The position numbers were made by a program, and so were the translations under genes. From NCBI GenBank assembly GCA_031376425.1, contig JANMDR010000198.1, positions 1 to 9,970 on the forward strand: a stretch of 9,970 nucleotides of DNA, in the 5' to 3' direction. Positions 1-7,850 of the stretch are shown here, in pieces. Numbering within the stretch: position 1 is the first letter of the stretch; every line of letters begins with the position of its first letter. Source of the stretch: JANMDR01 sp031376425 (GTDB lineage Bacteria > Pseudomonadota > Gammaproteobacteria > Burkholderiales > Usitatibacteraceae). The notes below the pieces were generated by a model that made no database searches, was not told the DNA's origin, and worked only from the letters and a program-made list of their open reading frames with translations.

Positions 1-3000
1 TCATTTGGCAACCGTTGCACACACCCAGGGCCAAGGTATCGGCGCGGTTAAAGAAGGCCGCAAACTCGTCACGGGCACGCGCGTTAAACAAAATCGACTT
101 CGCCCATCCCCCCCCGGCCCCTAATACGTCACCATAAGAAAACCCGCCGCAGGCCGCCAAGCCCTTGAAACCACTCAAGCTGATGCGGCCTGAAATAACA
201 TCACTCATGTGCACATCATGCGGCTCGAAGCCCGCGTGGTAAAAGGCATTTGCCATTTCTAGCTGACCATTCACCCCTTGTTCGCGCAAGATCGCGATTT
301 TTGGCTTAACAGTCAAATTGAGAAACGGTGCGGCAGGTGTAACTTGAGGATCAAAGCTTAGCTTGGCATGTAAGCCAGAATCTTGCGCATCTAATATTCG
401 GTCGTACTCTTGTAATGCGGTGGCGGGATTATCGCGCATGCTTTGAATTGCAAAGCTGGTTTGACTCCAGATACGTTGCAATGCCGTACGCGGTTGCGTA
501 TAAATTGGCTTACCGCTCCGAATAATTCTTAACTCATCGGAATCGTTCACGCTACCGATTAAGTGGGCGTTAGCGGAAAGACCTGCGGTGCGTAAAAGCT
601 GCATCACGGCCTCACGATCGCTACGCTTTATTTGCAGCACTGCCCCTAATTCTTCGTTAAACAAAGCCCGCAATACCACCTCATCTGCTGCTAAGGTTTT
701 GGCAGTCTTGGAAACATCATAATCATCTACATCCGATTGACGCGCATTAAATGTCAAAGCATCGAGTACTATGCTCACACCCATATGGGAACAGAACATC
801 ATTTCGCACAGTGTGGTGAATAGGCCACCATCGGAACGATCGTGATAGGCTAAAATTAAATCGCGTTGCGCTAACTGCCGTATGGCATAAAAAAACGCCA
901 CAAACTGCGGTGGCGAATCTAAATCCGGCGCAACATCACCCACCTGACCTAATACTTGTGCGAGCGCGGAACCGCCTAAGCGCGCCTTTCCTGCGCCAAG
1001 GTCAATGAGCAATAATTCAGTAGCTTCAGCAGTTTTTTGTAGCAACGGCGTCAGGGTGCGGCTGGCATCACGCACCGGCGCGAAGGCGGAAATCACCAGC
1101 GATATTGGCGATACGATATTACGATCAACACCAGCCTCATTCCAACTGGTTTTCATGCTCAGCGAATCTTTACCCACGGGAATTGCGATACCTAGCGCGG
1201 GGCATAATTCCATACCCACAGCGTGAACGGTGTCGAACAGCTTGGCATCCTCACCAGCCACGCCGCAGGCGGCCATCCAGTTAGCTGATAGCTTAATATC
1301 GCCAATGGCAGCAATATCTGCGGCCACAATATTGGTGAGCGCTTCGCCCACGGCCATACGGCCTGACGCTGGGGCGTTGATGATGGCAATGGGTGGCCGT
1401 TCGCCCATCGCCATGGCTTCACCCTGCAGGGTATCAAAGCCCATCAAAGTCACCGCGCAATCAGCCACTGGCACCTGCCACGGGCCGATCATTTGATCCC
1501 GTGCGGTGAGGCCACCTACCGAGCGATCACCAATATTTATTAAAAAAGATTTATCGGCAACACTGGGCAGCGCTAAAACCATCGCGCCTGCCGCTTCTAA
1601 GCTTACGTTGAGCAGGTTTAGCGGTGCTGCGGCATTTGCCAAGCGCACGACATCACGCACCATACGCGGCGGTTTGCCCAGCAAAATTTCCATTTCCAGA
1701 TCAACGGGGAAATTGTTCGCAAGCGCGTCGTGTACCTGCAGTTGTTGATCCGCCGTTGCCGTGCCCAATACGGCAAAGGGGCAACGCTCACGCGTGCACA
1801 TGGCTTCAAACTGCGGCAAACTCGCGGGCGCAATCGCCAGCACATAGCGCTCTTGGCTTTCATTGCTCCACACTTCGCGCGGCGACATGCTCGGCTCATC
1901 ATTGGGAATTGCGCGTAAATTAAACAGCGCACCGGCACCGCCGCCATGCGCCAGTTCCGGCAAGGCATTTGATAAGCCGCCTGCACCAACATCATGAATC
2001 GATAAAATTGGATTAGCCGCGCCTAAGGTCCAGCACGCGTCAATCACTTCTTGTGCACGACGCTGCATTTCTGGGTTTGCCCGCTGCACAGAAGCAAAAT
2101 CTAAGGCAGCAGAATTACTACCCGATGCCATGCTGGATGCCGCACCGCCACCCACCCCAATGCGCATGGCGGGGCCGCCAAGCACGATGAGTAAGGTGCC
2201 TAGTGGCAACATTTTTTTCTGCGTATGCTGATCCGAAATATTACCCAAGCCACCGGCAATCATGATGGGCTTATGGTAACCAAAACCATCTTGCTCATAA
2301 GTACGGAAATAGCCTGTTAAATTGATGCGGCCAAATTCATTATTAAACGCGGCAGCACCCAAGGGGCCTTGAATCATAATTTCTAGCGGCGACACAATAC
2401 GCGCAGGCTTTTGCAGGCCGGTGGCAGGTTCCCACGGTTGGCGCAAATTAGGAATATGCAAGTTAGAAACCGTAAAGCCACACAACCCCGCTTTAGGTTT
2501 AGCGCCAATGCCAGTGGCACCTTCATCACGAATTTCACCACCGCTGCCGGTGGCGGCACCCGGCCACGGCGCGATGGCGGTCGGGTGATTATGGGTTTCC
2601 ACTTTTAGCAAAATATGGGTGGTATCTTGGGTATAACCAAATTGCCCTTCACGACTGAAGAACCTTGAAATTGGCGCACCTTCAATGACTGCACAGTTAT
2701 CAGAGTACGCAATGACTGTACCTTGGGGATGCAGTTTATGGGTATTACGAATCATGCCAAAAAGCGTATGCGGTAGAGCCTTGCCATCAATGACCCAGCT
2801 TGCATTAAAAATTTTATGCCGACAATGCTCGGAGTTTGCTTGCGCAAACATCATAAGCTCAGCGTCAGTGGGGTCGCGTTTTATGCGCTGGTAATAATCA
2901 TTTAAATATTCAATTTCGTCGGGCGATAGTGCCAAACCCAGTTCTGTATTTGCAGCGGCCAAGGCCGATTTTCCCTCTACCAACAATGGCACGTAGCCTA

Positions 3001-3538
3001 ATGGTGCGGGCGCATGGGTGGCAAATAGCTGCTGGGCTTGGGCGGCAGTGTCAATGACTGATTCAGTCATAGGATCACACACCTGCGCACGCAACACCTG
3101 CACGGCGGCAGCGATTTCCGTATCCGGCGCAGTAACAAAATAGGCAATACCCCGCTCAATACGCGCCACCACAGCCAAGCCACAATTGTGGGCAATATCA
3201 ATAGCTTTAGACGCCCAAGGTGACACGGTGCCAAGCCGGGGAATGACAATAAACGATGGTGCCTCACCCACGATTTCTAAACCACTTTGCGGCGCAATAT
3301 TGGGTTGCAATAATTGCTGAAGGTGATCTATTTCAGCAGCTTCTAGGGCGCTACTGCATGCTAGAAAATGCACGAAACGGGCTTGTACCCTTATTTGCTT
3401 AACGCTATCAGCTCCGAGCGTTTTCAGCAGATCAGCATGGAGTGCGGCCTCTAGTTTTTCCCGCCTAAAGTCAGAAAACGCGAGTACAGAATAAAGCGTA
3501 GAAAAATGTAGGGGGCTTGACGATGCGGTGGCGTTCAT
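1..3538 (-). CDS. purL: Phosphoribosylformylglycinamidine synthase, large single-chain type (3' end outside window)
   Basis: This enzyme performs the fourth step of de novo purine synthesis in the cytosol: ATP-dependent conversion of FGAR plus glutamine to FGAM. The frame is open for 1179 codons from ATG at 3538 to the window edge. Conserved blocks appear in family order: FAQANSEHCRHKIF, VETHNHPTA (about residue 313), HDVGAGGLSN (about 515), the IGDRSVGG and VGKDSLSMK blocks, YHDRSDGG (about 898), CGGFSYGDVLGAGGGWAKS (from 1130) and GVCNGCQM with nucleophile Cys1174. The window ends at that motif, so the glutaminase His and Glu and roughly 160 residues are missing. About 14 residues precede the usual start. 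An in-frame ATG at 3676 would add 46 residues, but it lies inside ygfX and upstream of the apparent promoter, so 3538 is preferred. No Shine-Dalgarno is obvious. The identification is certain; the exact start is less so. Confidence 0.97.
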   Translation of the reverse strand, partial: MNATASSSPLHFSTLYSVLAFSDFRREKLEAALHADLLKTLGADSVKQIRVQARFVHFLACSSALEAAEIDHLQQLLQPNIAPQSGLEIVGEAPSFIVIPRLGTVSPWASKAIDIAHNCGLAVVARIERGIAYFVTAPDTEIAAAVQVLRAQVCDPMTESVIDTAAQAQQLFATHAPAPLGYVPLLVEGKSALAAANTELGLALSPDEIEYLNDYYQRIKRDPTDAELMMFAQANSEHCRHKIFNASWVIDGKALPHTLFGMIRNTHKLHPQGTVIAYSDNCAVIEGAPISRFFSREGQFGYTQDTTHILLKVETHNHPTAIAPWPGAATGSGGEIRDEGATGIGAKPKAGLCGFTVSNLHIPNLRQPWEPATGLQKPARIVSPLEIMIQGPLGAAAFNNEFGRINLTGYFRTYEQDGFGYHKPIMIAGGLGNISDQHTQKKMLPLGTLLIVLGGPAMRIGVGGGAASSMASGSNSAALDFASVQRANPEMQRRAQEVIDACWTLGAANPILSIHDVGAGGLSNALPELAHGGGAGALFNLRAIPNDEPSMSPREVWSNESQERYVLAIAPASLPQFEAMCTRERCPFAVLGTATADQQLQVHDALANNFPVDLEMEILLGKPPRMVRDVVRLANAAAPLNLLNVSLEAAGAMVLALPSVADKSFLINIGDRSVGGLTARDQMIGPWQVPVADCAVTLMGFDTLQGEAMAMGERPPIAIINAPASGRMAVGEALTNIVAADIAAIGDIKLSANWMAACGVAGEDAKLFDTVHAVGMELCPALGIAIPVGKDSLSMKTSWNEAGVDRNIVSPISLVISAFAPVRDASRTLTPLLQKTAEATELLLIDLGAGKARLGGSALAQVLGQVGDVAPDLDSPPQFVAFFYAIRQLAQRDLILAYHDRSDGGLFTTLCEMMFCSHMGVSIVLDALTFNARQSDVDDYDVSKTAKTLAADEVVLRALFNEELGAVLQIKRSDREAVMQLLRTAGLSANAHLIGSVNDSDELRIIRSGKPIYTQPRTALQRIWSQTSFAIQSMRDNPATALQEYDRILDAQDSGLHAKLSFDPQVTPAAPFLNLTVKPKIAILREQGVNGQLEMANAFYHAGFEPHDVHMSDVISGRISLSGFKGLAACGGFSYGDVLGAGGGWAKSILFNARARDEFAAFFNRADTLALGVCNGCQM

Positions 3539-3614
3539 TTGGGGCTTAATAGGCTTAGAAGTCTGAGTTGGTGGAAGCGCGGTGATGGGAATGGCACGAT
3601 CAAATTCACTCGCT

Positions 3615-3620
3615 ATTATA
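3615..3620 (-). promoter_or_regulatory. Consensus -10 element (TATAAT) for purL
   Basis: Reading the minus strand, a perfect TATAAT lies 77 bases upstream of the purL ATG, just past the ygfX stop codon, so purL may have its own promoter. No good -35 hexamer sits 16-18 bases upstream. That position is instead occupied by a pair of TTGGTCA direct repeats, which would suit a promoter that depends on an activator. This is inference from motif position only. Confidence 0.4.
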
Positions 3621-3622
3621 CT

Positions 3623-3639
3623 TGACCAATTATGACCAA
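3623..3639. repeat. Direct repeat TGACCAA x2, 10-bp spacing, upstream of purL
   Basis: TGACCAA occurs at 3623-3629 and again at 3633-3639, exactly one helical turn apart. It ends 2 bp from the TATAAT box of the presumed purL promoter and overlaps the ygfX stop codon. The geometry suits a regulator binding one face of the helix. The regulator is unknown, and E. coli-type PurR palindromes are not seen here. Confidence 0.4.
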
Positions 3640-4244
3640 CGTAGCAACACGCGACACTGCCGAAATTCTTCTGCATCAATGTTGTCGGATAGTAACAGCA
3701 GTTGACGACTGCGCGTAGTCCATCTTTTTTTCCATATTTTTTGCGGCGTTTCAGTAAATATGCGAAAACGCACACAAGTAAAAAATGGGGCAACGAACTG
3801 AGTGGTGATGAGCTGACCGTGCTCAATTTGCCCGCCACGGGTTTGTATAAAAATTTGCAGCGGCTCTTTTTTGGCTATCGTCGCTACTGTTCCCGGCGCG
3901 GTAGTGAATGCTTCAGCGCTGTTATCCAGCGTATCAACTACATCAGGCCGCGCCGCGGCATGAATACCGAAGGCAATAATTTCACCAGCGTTTTTAATGC
4001 CATTACGCAGCCTGAAGAAGCGCGTATACAAAAAATGTACCAGCAATAGCCCAAATACTAAAACCGTAGAAATTACCTGAGACTGAGCAGAAAAATTACC
4101 CAGCCAAATTAATGCCAACAATGCCGCAGCCCCGGCAAGCTGCGCCGCCATTGCAAACCAGCGCAATTGTGCCGAAGCACAGAGCTTAATAGGGGTACGC
4201 ACATCGGGCGGCGGCAGGCTGGGGAGGAGCTTGGGTGTAAACAT
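3630..4244 (-). CDS. YgfX/CptA-like inner-membrane protein
   Basis: The protein has 204 residues from ATG at 4244. Two hydrophobic helices, at about 30-49 and 57-77, are followed by a cytosolic domain ending in RQLLLLSDNIDAEEFRQCRV and LLRWS. That C-terminal pattern of a Leu run, a D-x-(L/I)-D-A stretch and a final R-x-L-L-R is typical of the YgfX (DUF1434, formerly toxin CptA) family. E. coli YgfX is about 135 residues, so this one is long, with extra sequence around residues 85-130. In enterobacteria ygfX follows sdhE (cptB) and diverges from ygfZ. Here ygfX itself diverges from ygfZ and no sdhE lies between them. The frame stays open upstream to 4553, but that part is antisense to ygfZ and yields implausible Cys/Pro-rich sequence. 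A GTG two codons upstream is another possible start. Known YgfX proteins bind SdhE and affect cell shape or division; a role here is inference. Confidence 0.72.
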   Translation of the reverse strand: MFTPKLLPSLPPPDVRTPIKLCASAQLRWFAMAAQLAGAAALLALIWLGNFSAQSQVISTVLVFGLLLVHFLYTRFFRLRNGIKNAGEIIAFGIHAAARPDVVDTLDNSAEAFTTAPGTVATIAKKEPLQIFIQTRGGQIEHGQLITTQFVAPFFTCVRFRIFTETPQKIWKKRWTTRSRQLLLLSDNIDAEEFRQCRVLLRWS

Positions 4245-4332
4245 TTTCACGGCAAGGTGTAACACATTGGGAGGAAACAAGCTTGGCGTCGTAGAATAGT
4301 GCAATAATCCTACCCGTGCAGAGAGCAAAGCA
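4245..4332. promoter_or_regulatory. Divergent ygfX / ygfZ intergenic region
   Basis: These 88 bases separate two divergent genes and must hold both start regions. On the plus strand TTGGGA (4267-4272) and TAGAAT (4292-4297) form a weak candidate promoter with a long 19-bp spacer. No convincing promoter was found for ygfX on the minus strand. Shine-Dalgarno matches are poor for both genes. Confidence 0.35.
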
Positions 4333-5370
4333 ATGTCAGAACAATGGCAACAACATTTACAGCAGCAAGGCGCACAGTTTGATAATGGTCGCGTTGTTGG
4401 ATTTAATGGCGTCGGTAGCTTAGGTGGCTTTAATAGCCCTAAAAACGATTCCACCTTACAGTTGGTGGATTTATCCCACTTTGGTTTAATTCGCGCCACT
4501 GGCGTGGATGCAGCGAGCTTTTTGCATAACCAGCTTACCAATGACGTCAACAATCTAGCCGAAGGCCACGCGCAGTGGAACGGCTGGTGCGCTGTAAAGG
4601 GCAGACTGCTGATGACCTGCGTGCTTTGGAAAATTGGCGACGCCTATTGGCTCATGATGCCGCGTGCCTTGGTGGGCGGCACTATTAAGCGCCTGCGCAT
4701 GTTTGTGCTGCGCGCAAAAGTAGTGCTGGATGATGTGAGTGATGAACTCGTGCGCGTTGGTTGTATTGGTAGTGTTGACTTAGCTGCGGCCAGATCACCC
4801 ATGACGGTTACCAGCAACAATGGCGCGATGATGTTAAAACCAGATAGCGCCGCCACGGTGTACATCGCCCCAGCAACTGAGGCTATTAGCTATTGGAATG
4901 GCAAAAGTGCAACTGCAAAACCCGCCCCCGCCAGCGCTTGGGACCTGCACCAAATTCGCCAAGGTGTGCTCACCGTATTGCCTGAAACCGTAGAAGCCTT
5001 TGTGCCGCAAATGGCAAACTTTGAGCTTGCGGGTGGGGTGAGCTTCAAAAAAGGCTGCTATCCCGGCCAAGAAATTGTTGCCCGCACGCAATATCGCGGC
5101 ATCCTTAAACGGCGCATGGTCAGAGTAGCCATCGCCACTACCGAAATGGCGCTTGGGGACAAACTTTATAGCCCCGAATTTGGCGACCAAGCCTGTGGTG
5201 AAGTAGCCAATTTCGCAGCTTTAGAAACTGGTGGCGTGGAAGCGCTAGTGGTCGCACAAGTTGAAAGTATTAAAGGCGGCAATATGCGGTTTAAGGCTGT
5301 AGATGGCCTATTGGCAAAAGTCTTAGCATTGCCTTATGAGGTGCCGCAGTTGCTGGCGGTAGTAGCGTAA
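4333..5370 (+). CDS. ygfZ: YgfZ-type folate-binding protein (GcvT-like)
   Basis: YgfZ is a cytosolic folate-binding protein related to the T-protein of glycine cleavage and needed for full activity of certain Fe-S enzymes, including the tRNA methylthiolase MiaB. The 345 residues show the family signature FKKGCYPGQEIVARTQYRG at about 238-256, with the conserved Cys at 242. They also show the N-terminal block LVDLSHFGLIRATGVDAASF (about 45-63) and HNQLTNDV, both typical of the fold. Length fits the family (about 320-350 residues). The start at 4333 leaves a normal N-terminus; the upstream GAGAGCAAAG is only a weak ribosome-binding site. The divergent ygfX neighbour matches the gene order known from gammaproteobacteria. 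Nothing suggests truncation. Confidence 0.93.
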   Translation: MSEQWQQHLQQQGAQFDNGRVVGFNGVGSLGGFNSPKNDSTLQLVDLSHFGLIRATGVDAASFLHNQLTNDVNNLAEGHAQWNGWCAVKGRLLMTCVLWKIGDAYWLMMPRALVGGTIKRLRMFVLRAKVVLDDVSDELVRVGCIGSVDLAAARSPMTVTSNNGAMMLKPDSAATVYIAPATEAISYWNGKSATAKPAPASAWDLHQIRQGVLTVLPETVEAFVPQMANFELAGGVSFKKGCYPGQEIVARTQYRGILKRRMVRVAIATTEMALGDKLYSPEFGDQACGEVANFAALETGGVEALVVAQVESIKGGNMRFKAVDGLLAKVLALPYEVPQLLAVVA

Positions 5371-5391
5371 TATGTTACGGCAAAGGTTGTA

Positions 5392-5420
5392 TTGAAAAAT
5401 TTGGCATATGCGCTTACTAT
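5392..5420 (+). promoter_or_regulatory. Sigma70-type promoter of the vapX-like/vapD operon
   Basis: TTGAAA (5392-5397) and TACTAT (5415-5420) are separated by 17 bp, the optimal spacing, and each differs from consensus by one or two bases. The predicted start of transcription falls about 20 bases before the first ATG. This is the best-formed promoter in the window and suggests the pair is transcribed independently of ygfZ. Confidence 0.6.
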
Positions 5421-5439
5421 TTAGCAAATCTGACTTACC

Positions 5440-5443
5440 GAGG
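5440..5443 (+). promoter_or_regulatory. Ribosome-binding site of the DUF5397/VapX-like gene
   Basis: GAGG ends 5 bases before the ATG at 5449 and supports that start. The downstream vapD has no comparable site and probably depends on coupled translation. Confidence 0.55.
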
Positions 5444-5448
5444 CTAAT

Positions 5449-5646
5449 ATGAATGCAGTGATTGCTCCACCGTATGTGCCAGTCGGCAAAATTAAGTCCT
5501 TTGGCGCATTTGGCCCAAAATACGCTGTTGGTCACCCTGTTCGTGAAAGTAATGGCGATTGGCTCGTAGAAATCACGATGGTGGAAACGGGCGAAGTTGT
5601 GTTGTATCGGTATTCTAGAATGCTTGACGATCCGGATGCGCGTTAA
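5449..5646 (+). CDS. DUF5397 / VapX-like small protein, probable antitoxin
   Basis: This 65-residue soluble protein has the core IKSFGAFGPKYAVGHPV, then NGDWLVEITMVETGEVVLYRYS and a short acidic tail (LDDPDAR). Size and pattern match what I recall of DUF5397, which includes Haemophilus HI_0451, the VapX partner of VapD. The stop overlaps the next start by one base (TAATG), so translation of the two genes is coupled. That is the usual arrangement for an antitoxin preceding its toxin. No DNA-binding motif is visible; it may neutralise VapD by direct contact. The family assignment is from memory of the pattern; the antitoxin role is inferred from gene order. Confidence 0.75.
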   Translation: MNAVIAPPYVPVGKIKSFGAFGPKYAVGHPVRESNGDWLVEITMVETGEVVLYRYSRMLDDPDAR

Positions 5647-5927
5647 TGTACGCGATTGCGTTTGATTTAGTGGTGGCAGACACTGAAAAAAATCATCCCA
5701 AAGGTGTTTCTCAAGCCTATGTCGAGATTGGCTCGATATTAGGTGAGCACGGATTTCATCGCGTGCAGGGTAGTTTATACGTTACTGAAAATGAAAATAT
5801 GGCAGCACTTTTCGCCGCAATTCAAGCCGTAAAAAGCCTACCCTGGTTGCCGAAATCCATTCGTGATATTCGCGCTTTTCGCGTTGAACAATGGTCTGAT
5901 TTTACGCATATCATTAAAAACAACTGA
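5646..5927 (+). CDS. vapD: VapD, Cas2-fold endoribonuclease (probable toxin)
   Basis: The 93-residue protein begins MYAIAFDL and contains HGFHRVQGSLYV (about 36-46), then SIRDIRAFRVEQWSDFTHII (about 71-90). These are the three conserved blocks of virulence-associated protein D. VapD proteins have the ferredoxin-like fold of Cas2; the Helicobacter pylori member is a purine-specific mRNA endoribonuclease, and Asp7 of the first strand is present here. In Haemophilus, VapD is the toxin of the VapXD pair. The full family length is present with no lesion. Its start overlaps the stop of the upstream small gene, and no independent ribosome-binding site is evident. There are no cas genes or CRISPR repeats nearby, so this is not an adaptation Cas2. 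Confidence 0.9.
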   Translation: MYAIAFDLVVADTEKNHPKGVSQAYVEIGSILGEHGFHRVQGSLYVTENENMAALFAAIQAVKSLPWLPKSIRDIRAFRVEQWSDFTHIIKNN

Positions 5928-6032
5928 GGCAGCACAATTAGGCTGCTAGCGCTATACTGATTGAAAATACCGAAGAGCCCTTATTTTAGGCCGTCTGCAG
6001 GCACTCGCATTCGTTAGAATATTCCCCAAAAA

Positions 6033-7223
6033 ATGACCACAAATGATCTCAAAGGCGCTGCCAAATTAAGTATCGATGCCGTTAATAGCATCACCGATTT
6101 GGTGGAGGCGCTACATCGCAATATTTCTGGCTTGGCACCCATCGTTGGCGAGTCGCGCGAAGGGAACACCAGCGGCATTACCGGCCTAGTGTATCGCAGC
6201 GTGCATGCAGTAACAAATGTGGTGGGTAGCGGCTTAGACGCCGCCTTGGCAAAACTTGCCCCATTGATGGACGCAGGCACCACCGTGGACGCCGCCGCAT
6301 CACCGCAGCGCGAGGCCGTACTGGCAGCATTAAACGGCGTTTCCGGCGATTATTTAGCGCAAACCAATAACCCATTAGCCATTCAAATGTCGCTCCGCCA
6401 GAATGGGCTTAAATTAGTCACCCTACCCGCAAACGGCAAGCTGTTAATCATGGTGCATGGCCTGTGCATGAATGACCTGCAATGGACCAAAGAAGGCCAC
6501 AACCACGGTGAGGCGCTAGCGCAAGAATTTGGCTACTGCACGGCCTATTTACACTACAATACCGGCCGCCATATTTCTACCAACGGCGCAGATTTTTCAG
6601 CCCTGCTAGAACAAACTGTAGTAGCAGCCACCGCCAACAACACAACACCCATCACCGAAATTATCCTACTCTGCCACAGCATGGGCGGCCTAGTGAGCCG
6701 CAGCGCCTGTGCGTACGCAAAGCAAGCCAAACACACGTGGCTAAGTAAACTTAAAAAAATCATTTTTTTAGGCACACCCCATCACGGCGCGCTACTAGAA
6801 CGCGCAGGCAACTGGGCCGATATTTTTCTGGGCATCAGCCCCTACGCCGCACCCTTCACCAAGCTTACTAAAATTCGCAGCGCTGGCATTACCGATTTAC
6901 GCTACGGCAATTTAGCCCATAGCGATTGGCAAAACAAAAACCCCGAAACCACGCGCGACCTGCGCACCTATGTAGCGCTACCAGCAAATGTAGCCTGCTA
7001 TGTAGTAGCAGCAACAAAACAAGCCGCACCACCAAAGAAAAACGAGCGCTTATTTGGCGATGGTTTAGTAGCCGTAAAAAGTGCGCTGGGGCAGCATCAA
7101 CAAGCGGGGTTGAGTTTAAAAATAGCGGCGGAAAACCAGCTGTTGGTTTACGGCACGGATCATTTTCAGCTGCTTTGTAGTGCGGAGGTTTATGGAAGGC
7201 TTAGGGGGTGGATGGTGCTGTAG
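6033..7223 (+). CDS. Alpha/beta-hydrolase, PGAP1-like lipase/esterase family
   Basis: The 396-residue protein has an alpha/beta-hydrolase core from about residue 135. LLIMVHGLCMND (137-148) supplies the oxyanion-hole HG. CHSMGGLVSR (214-223) carries the nucleophile Ser216, with Cys in place of the usual Gly before His. FLGTPHHGALLER (245-257) is the typical GTPH-G block of PGAP1-like and LipB-type lipases. GDGLVAVKSALG (342-353) and GTDHFQLL (374-381) should supply Asp343 and His377 of the triad. Residues 1-130 form a helical, Ala-rich region without signal peptide or membrane segment and are of unknown function. It probably hydrolyses an ester or lipid in the cytosol; the substrate is not evident. 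The start follows an in-frame TAG at 6015, so no upstream ATG is available, but the ribosome-binding site is poor. The 105 bp before it hold no clear promoter. Confidence 0.85.
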   Translation: MTTNDLKGAAKLSIDAVNSITDLVEALHRNISGLAPIVGESREGNTSGITGLVYRSVHAVTNVVGSGLDAALAKLAPLMDAGTTVDAAASPQREAVLAALNGVSGDYLAQTNNPLAIQMSLRQNGLKLVTLPANGKLLIMVHGLCMNDLQWTKEGHNHGEALAQEFGYCTAYLHYNTGRHISTNGADFSALLEQTVVAATANNTTPITEIILLCHSMGGLVSRSACAYAKQAKHTWLSKLKKIIFLGTPHHGALLERAGNWADIFLGISPYAAPFTKLTKIRSAGITDLRYGNLAHSDWQNKNPETTRDLRTYVALPANVACYVVAATKQAAPPKKNERLFGDGLVAVKSALGQHQQAGLSLKIAAENQLLVYGTDHFQLLCSAEVYGRLRGWMVL

Positions 7224-7272
7224 TGCCTTTGAGACAGCAGTTGAACTAACAACGGAATAATACATGTTAACC

Positions 7273-7280
7273 AAGAAGGA
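7273..7280 (+). promoter_or_regulatory. Strong ribosome-binding site that fixes the thioredoxin-like gene start
   Basis: AAGAAGGA ends 7 bases before the ATG at 7288. It lies inside the frame opened by the earlier ATG at 7264, so the later ATG is the likely true start. The signal peptide then begins directly with Met-Lys. Confidence 0.7.
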
Positions 7281-7287
7281 TCATTCA

Positions 7288-7809
7288 ATGAAACTCATCA
7301 ACACGGCTTTCACCGCCGCTGTATTCGCCACCTTTGCATTTTGTACAAGCAGCGCTAACGCCCAAAAACCAGCCACTCCCGACAATGCCGCCATCGCCAA
7401 GGCTAATCCCTATGATGATCTGGCGGATGCAAAACTGGATATTCAGCAAGCTTTGTTGCAAGCCAAAATGAACAAGGTGCCAGTGCTAATAGTGTTTGGT
7501 GCCAACTGGTGTGGTGATTGCAAAATGCTCGACAGCGCGATGAAAACCGGTAGTGCTGCGCCAATGATCACACGCGACTTTAAAGTGGTGAAAGTAAACG
7601 TGGGCAAGTTTGACAAAAACGTGGACATCGCTGAAAAATACGGCGTACCGCTTAAAAAAGGCATTCCCGCTATCGCCATACTCTCCCCAGAAAGCACAGT
7701 GCTGTTCGCCACCAAAGCAGGTGAACTTGCCGAAGCCCGCAAGATGGGCGATGCGGGTGTTTATGATTTCTTGAAGAAGGCGGCGGCGGGTAGTAAGGTA
7801 AAAAGCTGA
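7288..7809 (+). CDS. Secreted thioredoxin-fold protein with WCGDC active site
   Basis: This is a 173-residue protein. Residues 1-25 form a signal peptide: Met-Lys, a hydrophobic stretch (TAFTAAVFATFAF) and an Ala-Asn-Ala cleavage site before Gln26. The mature protein is periplasmic. After a helical lead (about 40-62), VPVLIVFGANWCGDCKMLDS (64-83) gives the beta strand and redox motif Cys75-Gly-Asp-Cys78. GIPAIAIL (125-132) gives the cis-Pro127 loop facing the active site. The WCGDC variant occurs in thioredoxin-family (Thioredoxin_7-like) exported proteins rather than in DsbA or canonical TrxA (WCGPC). It presumably reduces or exchanges disulfides; the partner is unknown. No cytochrome c biogenesis or dsbD gene lies next to it. 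An ATG at 7264 would add 8 residues but lacks a good ribosome-binding site. The end is Lys-rich with no terminator visible. Confidence 0.88.
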   Translation: MKLINTAFTAAVFATFAFCTSSANAQKPATPDNAAIAKANPYDDLADAKLDIQQALLQAKMNKVPVLIVFGANWCGDCKMLDSAMKTGSAAPMITRDFKVVKVNVGKFDKNVDIAEKYGVPLKKGIPAIAILSPESTVLFATKAGELAEARKMGDAGVYDFLKKAAAGSKVKS

Positions 7810-7850
7810 TATTTACGCGAGCTGATTCTATTGCGACAGCGAAGTCGCTG

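Noticed and set aside
1..3538. Numerous short frames on both strands inside purL
   Set aside because: All lie within the continuous, motif-rich purL frame and none shows independent protein features.
3539..3676. Upstream in-frame ATG for purL at 3676
   Set aside because: It would add 46 residues overlapping the ygfX 3' end, lies upstream of the TATAAT box, and exceeds the N-terminus of known PurL proteins.
4245..4553. N-terminal extension of the minus-strand frame over ygfZ
   Set aside because: The frame is open to 4553, but this part is antisense to the well-supported ygfZ and translates to Cys/Pro-rich sequence unlike YgfX proteins. The start at 4244 fits the family.
5928..5950. Possible terminator after vapD (GCAGC/GCTGC)
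   Set aside because: The stem is only 5 bp with an 8-base loop and no following T-tract.
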